Positions 61,783 to 64,000 of a stretch of 64,000 nucleotides of DNA are shown here, one piece after another. Position numbers and translations under genes: made by a program. The DNA lies in assembly GCA_963677175.2 (NCBI GenBank), contig CAXXES010000001.1, positions 310,001 to 374,000 of the forward strand, given 5' to 3'. The notes beneath the pieces were generated by a model that ran no database searches, was not told the origin of the DNA, and worked only from the letters and a program-made list of their open reading frames with translations. Each line of letters starts with the position of its first letter. Positions within the stretch are counted from its first letter, which is position 1. The DNA is from Sunxiuqinia sp963677175. Lineage in GTDB: Bacteria; Bacteroidota; Bacteroidia; Bacteroidales; Prolixibacteraceae.

Positions 61783-63201
61783 TCAGTCCACCTTATCGTG
61801 CAGGTACGAATTATTGTCCCGCAGCTTGGTGTTGTCATCTTCATCGGGCGAAAGCGAGAAGCGTGACAGTTTTTCTTCAAACTTCTTTTTCATATTCTGA
61901 ATGTTCACCTTCTTTCGGCGGTAAGCCGGAATGTTTTCCAGCTCGTCCACCTCTTCGTCCGACGAGGAGGAATAGTCCAGCTTAACGGAGTATTCTTTCT
62001 CCGGATCGGCAACATTGGCTTTACCATATAATTCATCAAACTCGTCCATTGGCTTGTTGACTTCAAACTCGATGGACTGCTGGTTGATGCTTGCCCGCTT
62101 TGTTTCGCCTCCGGTAAAGGGCACCCGAACTTCGGTTTTTGGACGAACCGTTGGTATCGGTTGTGGCTCATCGACCAGCGTGTGGTATGTTTTTTCCACT
62201 TTGCGGGCCGCCATCATTTCAGGAATACTGCTCACACTAAATCCGGTGGCTATAATGGTCACTGAGATTTCATGCCCCAGTGCTTCATCCACCCCATTTC
62301 CCCAAATCAGGTCAGCATCGTGTCCGGCTTTGGCTTGAATGTAATCGGTGATTTCTCCAATCTCGTCCATCGTCACCTCTTCGCTTCCCGAAGTAATATT
62401 CAGCAAAATATTACGTGCCCCGTTAATGTCGTTGTTGTTCAGAAGTGGCGAGTTCAAAGCTTCCTCCACAGCACGAAGCGCGCGGTTTTCACCTTCCGCC
62501 TTTGCCGAGCCCATGACTGCAACCCCACTGTTGCGCATCACGGTTTCCACATCGGCAAAGTCCACGTTAATGTAACCCGGAACAGTGATAATTTCAGCAA
62601 TTCCTTTTGCCGCTGTGGTCAGCACGTTATCGGCTTTGGCAAAAGCCTCCGAAATTTTAAAGTCGCCATACATCTCCCGAATCCGTTCGTTGTTGATCAC
62701 CAGCAAGGAATCCACATGATTCTCCATTTCGGCAATACCATCAATGGCCTGTTTAATGCGCCGGCGCCCCTCATTGCGAAAAGGCAGGGTAACGATTCCT
62801 ACCGTCAGTATGTTTAGTTCCTTGCAGGCTTCGGCAATTACCGGAGCAGCTCCGGTTCCTGTTCCTCCACCCATTCCAGCTGTGATAAAAACCATCTTGG
62901 TGGTCGAATTCAGCGTCTTTTTAATTTCATCGATGCTTTCAATGGCTGCTTCACGTCCAATTTCAGGCTTGTTCCCGGCACCGCGACCTTCGGTGAGCGA
63001 CTCGCCCAACTGTAATTTTAAAGGAACCGGACTATTTCGCAAAGCCTGCTCGTCGGTATTGCACAACATGAAACCCACATCTTTTATTCCCTGCTGAAAC
63101 ATGTGGTTTACGGCATTCCCACCGCCACCTCCAACACCAATCACCTTAATGATTTCTTCGGAAGTTTTATTTAAATCGAAATTCATAATATCGCTTGACA
63201 T
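61783..63201 (-). CDS. ftsZ: Cell division protein FtsZ
   Basis: A 472-residue tubulin-like GTPase that forms the division ring. GVGGGGGNAV is at 22-31, the tubulin signature GGGTGTG at 111-117, and the T7 synergy loop is NVDFADV with Asn212, Asp214 and Asp217. A long variable linker (about 330-455) leads to the conserved C-terminal peptide KLRDNNSYLHDKVD that binds FtsA and other partners. The length and tail are those of Bacteroidota FtsZ. It follows a second ftsZ-like gene by 21 bases and precedes yqeY. Confidence 0.98.
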   Translation of the reverse strand: MSSDIMNFDLNKTSEEIIKVIGVGGGGGNAVNHMFQQGIKDVGFMLCNTDEQALRNSPVPLKLQLGESLTEGRGAGNKPEIGREAAIESIDEIKKTLNSTTKMVFITAGMGGGTGTGAAPVIAEACKELNILTVGIVTLPFRNEGRRRIKQAIDGIAEMENHVDSLLVINNERIREMYGDFKISEAFAKADNVLTTAAKGIAEIITVPGYINVDFADVETVMRNSGVAVMGSAKAEGENRALRAVEEALNSPLLNNNDINGARNILLNITSGSEEVTMDEIGEITDYIQAKAGHDADLIWGNGVDEALGHEISVTIIATGFSVSSIPEMMAARKVEKTYHTLVDEPQPIPTVRPKTEVRVPFTGGETKRASINQQSIEFEVNKPMDEFDELYGKANVADPEKEYSVKLDYSSSSDEEVDELENIPAYRRKKVNIQNMKKKFEEKLSRFSLSPDEDDNTKLRDNNSYLHDKVD

Positions 63202-63222
63202 AGACTCTTCTGTTCTTAATCG

Positions 63223-64000
63223 TTAGTTTTCAATTTCCTCGTCCTGATCCTCAAAAAAGCGGTTAAACTGGCGTTGAAACCAGCTATCGGTTGTTCCGTT
63301 TTCCTGAGTTTGTTCAGAGACCAACTCCCTTTTGCTCTTTGCTTTTTGCTTTCGGGGACTAGCCGTTCGTTTTATCGCTTCTGCCTTCTGCGGTTGTTTT
63401 TGCATTTCATTTTCAAAAATCTGCGCAAAATCTTCTTCCTCGTCTTCCAGGTTGATATCAATGGATTGCTCTTCAAAAAGCACCTCTTCTTTGGGTTTCT
63501 TTTCCTGGAGCAAACTGTTTGGGTTTTTATCGAAGCGGGTTGCAATCAAGGTAACACTCACCTTGTTTTCGAGTCGTTTATCCAGACTGTTTCCCCAAAT
63601 AATATTGGCGTCCTGCCCGGCTTTTTTCTGCAAAAATTCAATGATATCGCCAATTTCACCCATCCGGATCTCCTCTTCGCCCGAAGTAATATTCAGCAAA
63701 ATATCCTTGGTTCCCTTGATGTCGTTGCTATCCAGCAAGGGCGATTCCAGTGCTTTCATCACAGCATCCATGGCGCGGCCATCACCTTCGGAAATGCCGG
63801 TTCCCATAATAAACACTTCGCTACCCGCCATCACGGTGTGTACATCAGCATAGTCAATGTTGATGTTTCCGTGCAAGGTGATAATTTCGGCCACTCCTTT
63901 AACCGCCGTTCCAAGAATGTTGTCGGCCTTTTTAAACGCATGAGATGCTGGCAGATCGCCATAAATCTTATGCAGTTTCTCGTTGCTAATGACAAGCAAA
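63223..64000 (-). CDS. Second FtsZ paralog (partial, 5' end outside the window)
   Basis: The frame is open to the right edge; 258 residues are visible. They align with FtsZ from about its residue 167: LVISNEKLHKIYGD, AVKGVAEIITLHGNINIDYADV, and LESPLLDSNDIKGTKDILLNITSG (key part SPLLDSNDIKGTKDILLN). The T7 loop NIDYADV keeps both aspartates, so catalysis across the interface should be possible. The tail differs from FtsZ: an acidic and lysine-rich linker ends FNRFFEDQDEEIEN with no SYLHD peptide. It is a tandem duplicate that may co-polymerise with or regulate FtsZ. The GTP-binding half cannot be judged here. Confidence 0.92.
   Translation of the reverse strand, partial: LLVISNEKLHKIYGDLPASHAFKKADNILGTAVKGVAEIITLHGNINIDYADVHTVMAGSEVFIMGTGISEGDGRAMDAVMKALESPLLDSNDIKGTKDILLNITSGEEEIRMGEIGDIIEFLQKKAGQDANIIWGNSLDKRLENKVSVTLIATRFDKNPNSLLQEKKPKEEVLFEEQSIDINLEDEEEDFAQIFENEMQKQPQKAEAIKRTASPRKQKAKSKRELVSEQTQENGTTDSWFQRQFNRFFEDQDEEIEN

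Noticed and set aside
1..64000. tRNA, rRNA or tmRNA genes
   Set aside because: I looked for cloverleaf-like GGTTCGAATCC patterns and rRNA landmarks in the gaps and found none that I could support.

Overview
The window looks like a chromosomal segment of a Bacteroidota bacterium, most probably an anaerobic or facultative member of the Marinilabiliales/Prolixibacteraceae type. The phylum call rests on gene content (menaquinone operon, LVIVD and SusC-era lipoprotein styles, DUF6261, UPF0175/DUF3368 and AbiEii/DUF6922 modules, a serpin, an FtsZ ending in the Bacteroidota-type tail), on -7 promoter elements matching TAnnTTTG just upstream of several genes, and on the lack of clear Shine-Dalgarno sites. 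The family-level guess is inference only. No rRNA, tRNA, CRISPR array or prophage was recognised.

Layout. 0.2-7.4 kb: a tight menaquinone operon (hotdog thioesterase, menF, menD, menB, menA, menC, menE), with no menH or ubiE/menG. 7.4-12.9 kb: convergent RND efflux operon (periplasmic adaptor, inner-membrane pump, outer-membrane factor). 13.0-16.3 kb: mfd. 16.7-18.4 kb: patatin-like hydrolase and a coiled-coil lipoprotein. 18.6-20.9 kb: dihydroorotase and a polyprenol-phosphate mannosyltransferase-like enzyme. 21.3-26.0 kb: GNAT enzyme, a 41-bp tandem repeat, an LVIVD lipoprotein, a small beta-barrel and a GNAT-nitrilase fusion. 26.2-28.2 kb: ECF sigma factor coupled to a membrane-anchored anti-sigma/beta-barrel protein. 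28.5-31.7 kb: lipoprotein serpin, unknown lipoprotein and a secreted papain-like peptidase. 31.8-37.6 kb: a carbohydrate-catabolism operon (PHP protein, aldolase/SDR fusion, zinc dehydrogenase, transaldolase-type aldolase) split by a four-helix-bundle gene. 37.7-41.5 kb: toxin-antitoxin pair, DUF1858/DUF438 pair, adenine deaminase.

41.9-45.3 kb is a decaying molybdenum-cofactor cluster: the MOSC-MogA fusion is frameshifted, the MobB-like gene carries a frameshift and a stop, moeA has lost its N-terminus, while mobA and moaC look intact. A formylglycine-generating-enzyme lipoprotein and a creatininase pseudogene with two in-frame TGA codons follow. 47.7-53.9 kb holds a Kef-type antiporter, lepA, a duplicated LAB_N membrane protein and a UDP-glucuronate-epimerase-like protein. 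54-61 kb is accessory and repeat-rich: a one-stop pseudogene, a 42-bp tandem repeat, two 93-bp near-identical dispersed repeats, an AbiEii-type module, several palindromic repeat families, a GH43-like lipoprotein and an IS200-like/RAYT transposase inside inverted repeats. The right end (61-64 kb) is a division operon with two tandem ftsZ paralogs followed by a GatB/YqeY gene and a strong terminator.

The best candidates for further attention are the tandem FtsZ pair, the inverted-repeat-bounded transposase with nearby palindromic repeats, the 93-bp dispersed repeat, the heptamer tract inside menE, and the decaying Moco/creatininase region where three stop codons sit at apparent Trp positions. 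Nothing seen amounts to a clearly new defence or biosynthetic system.
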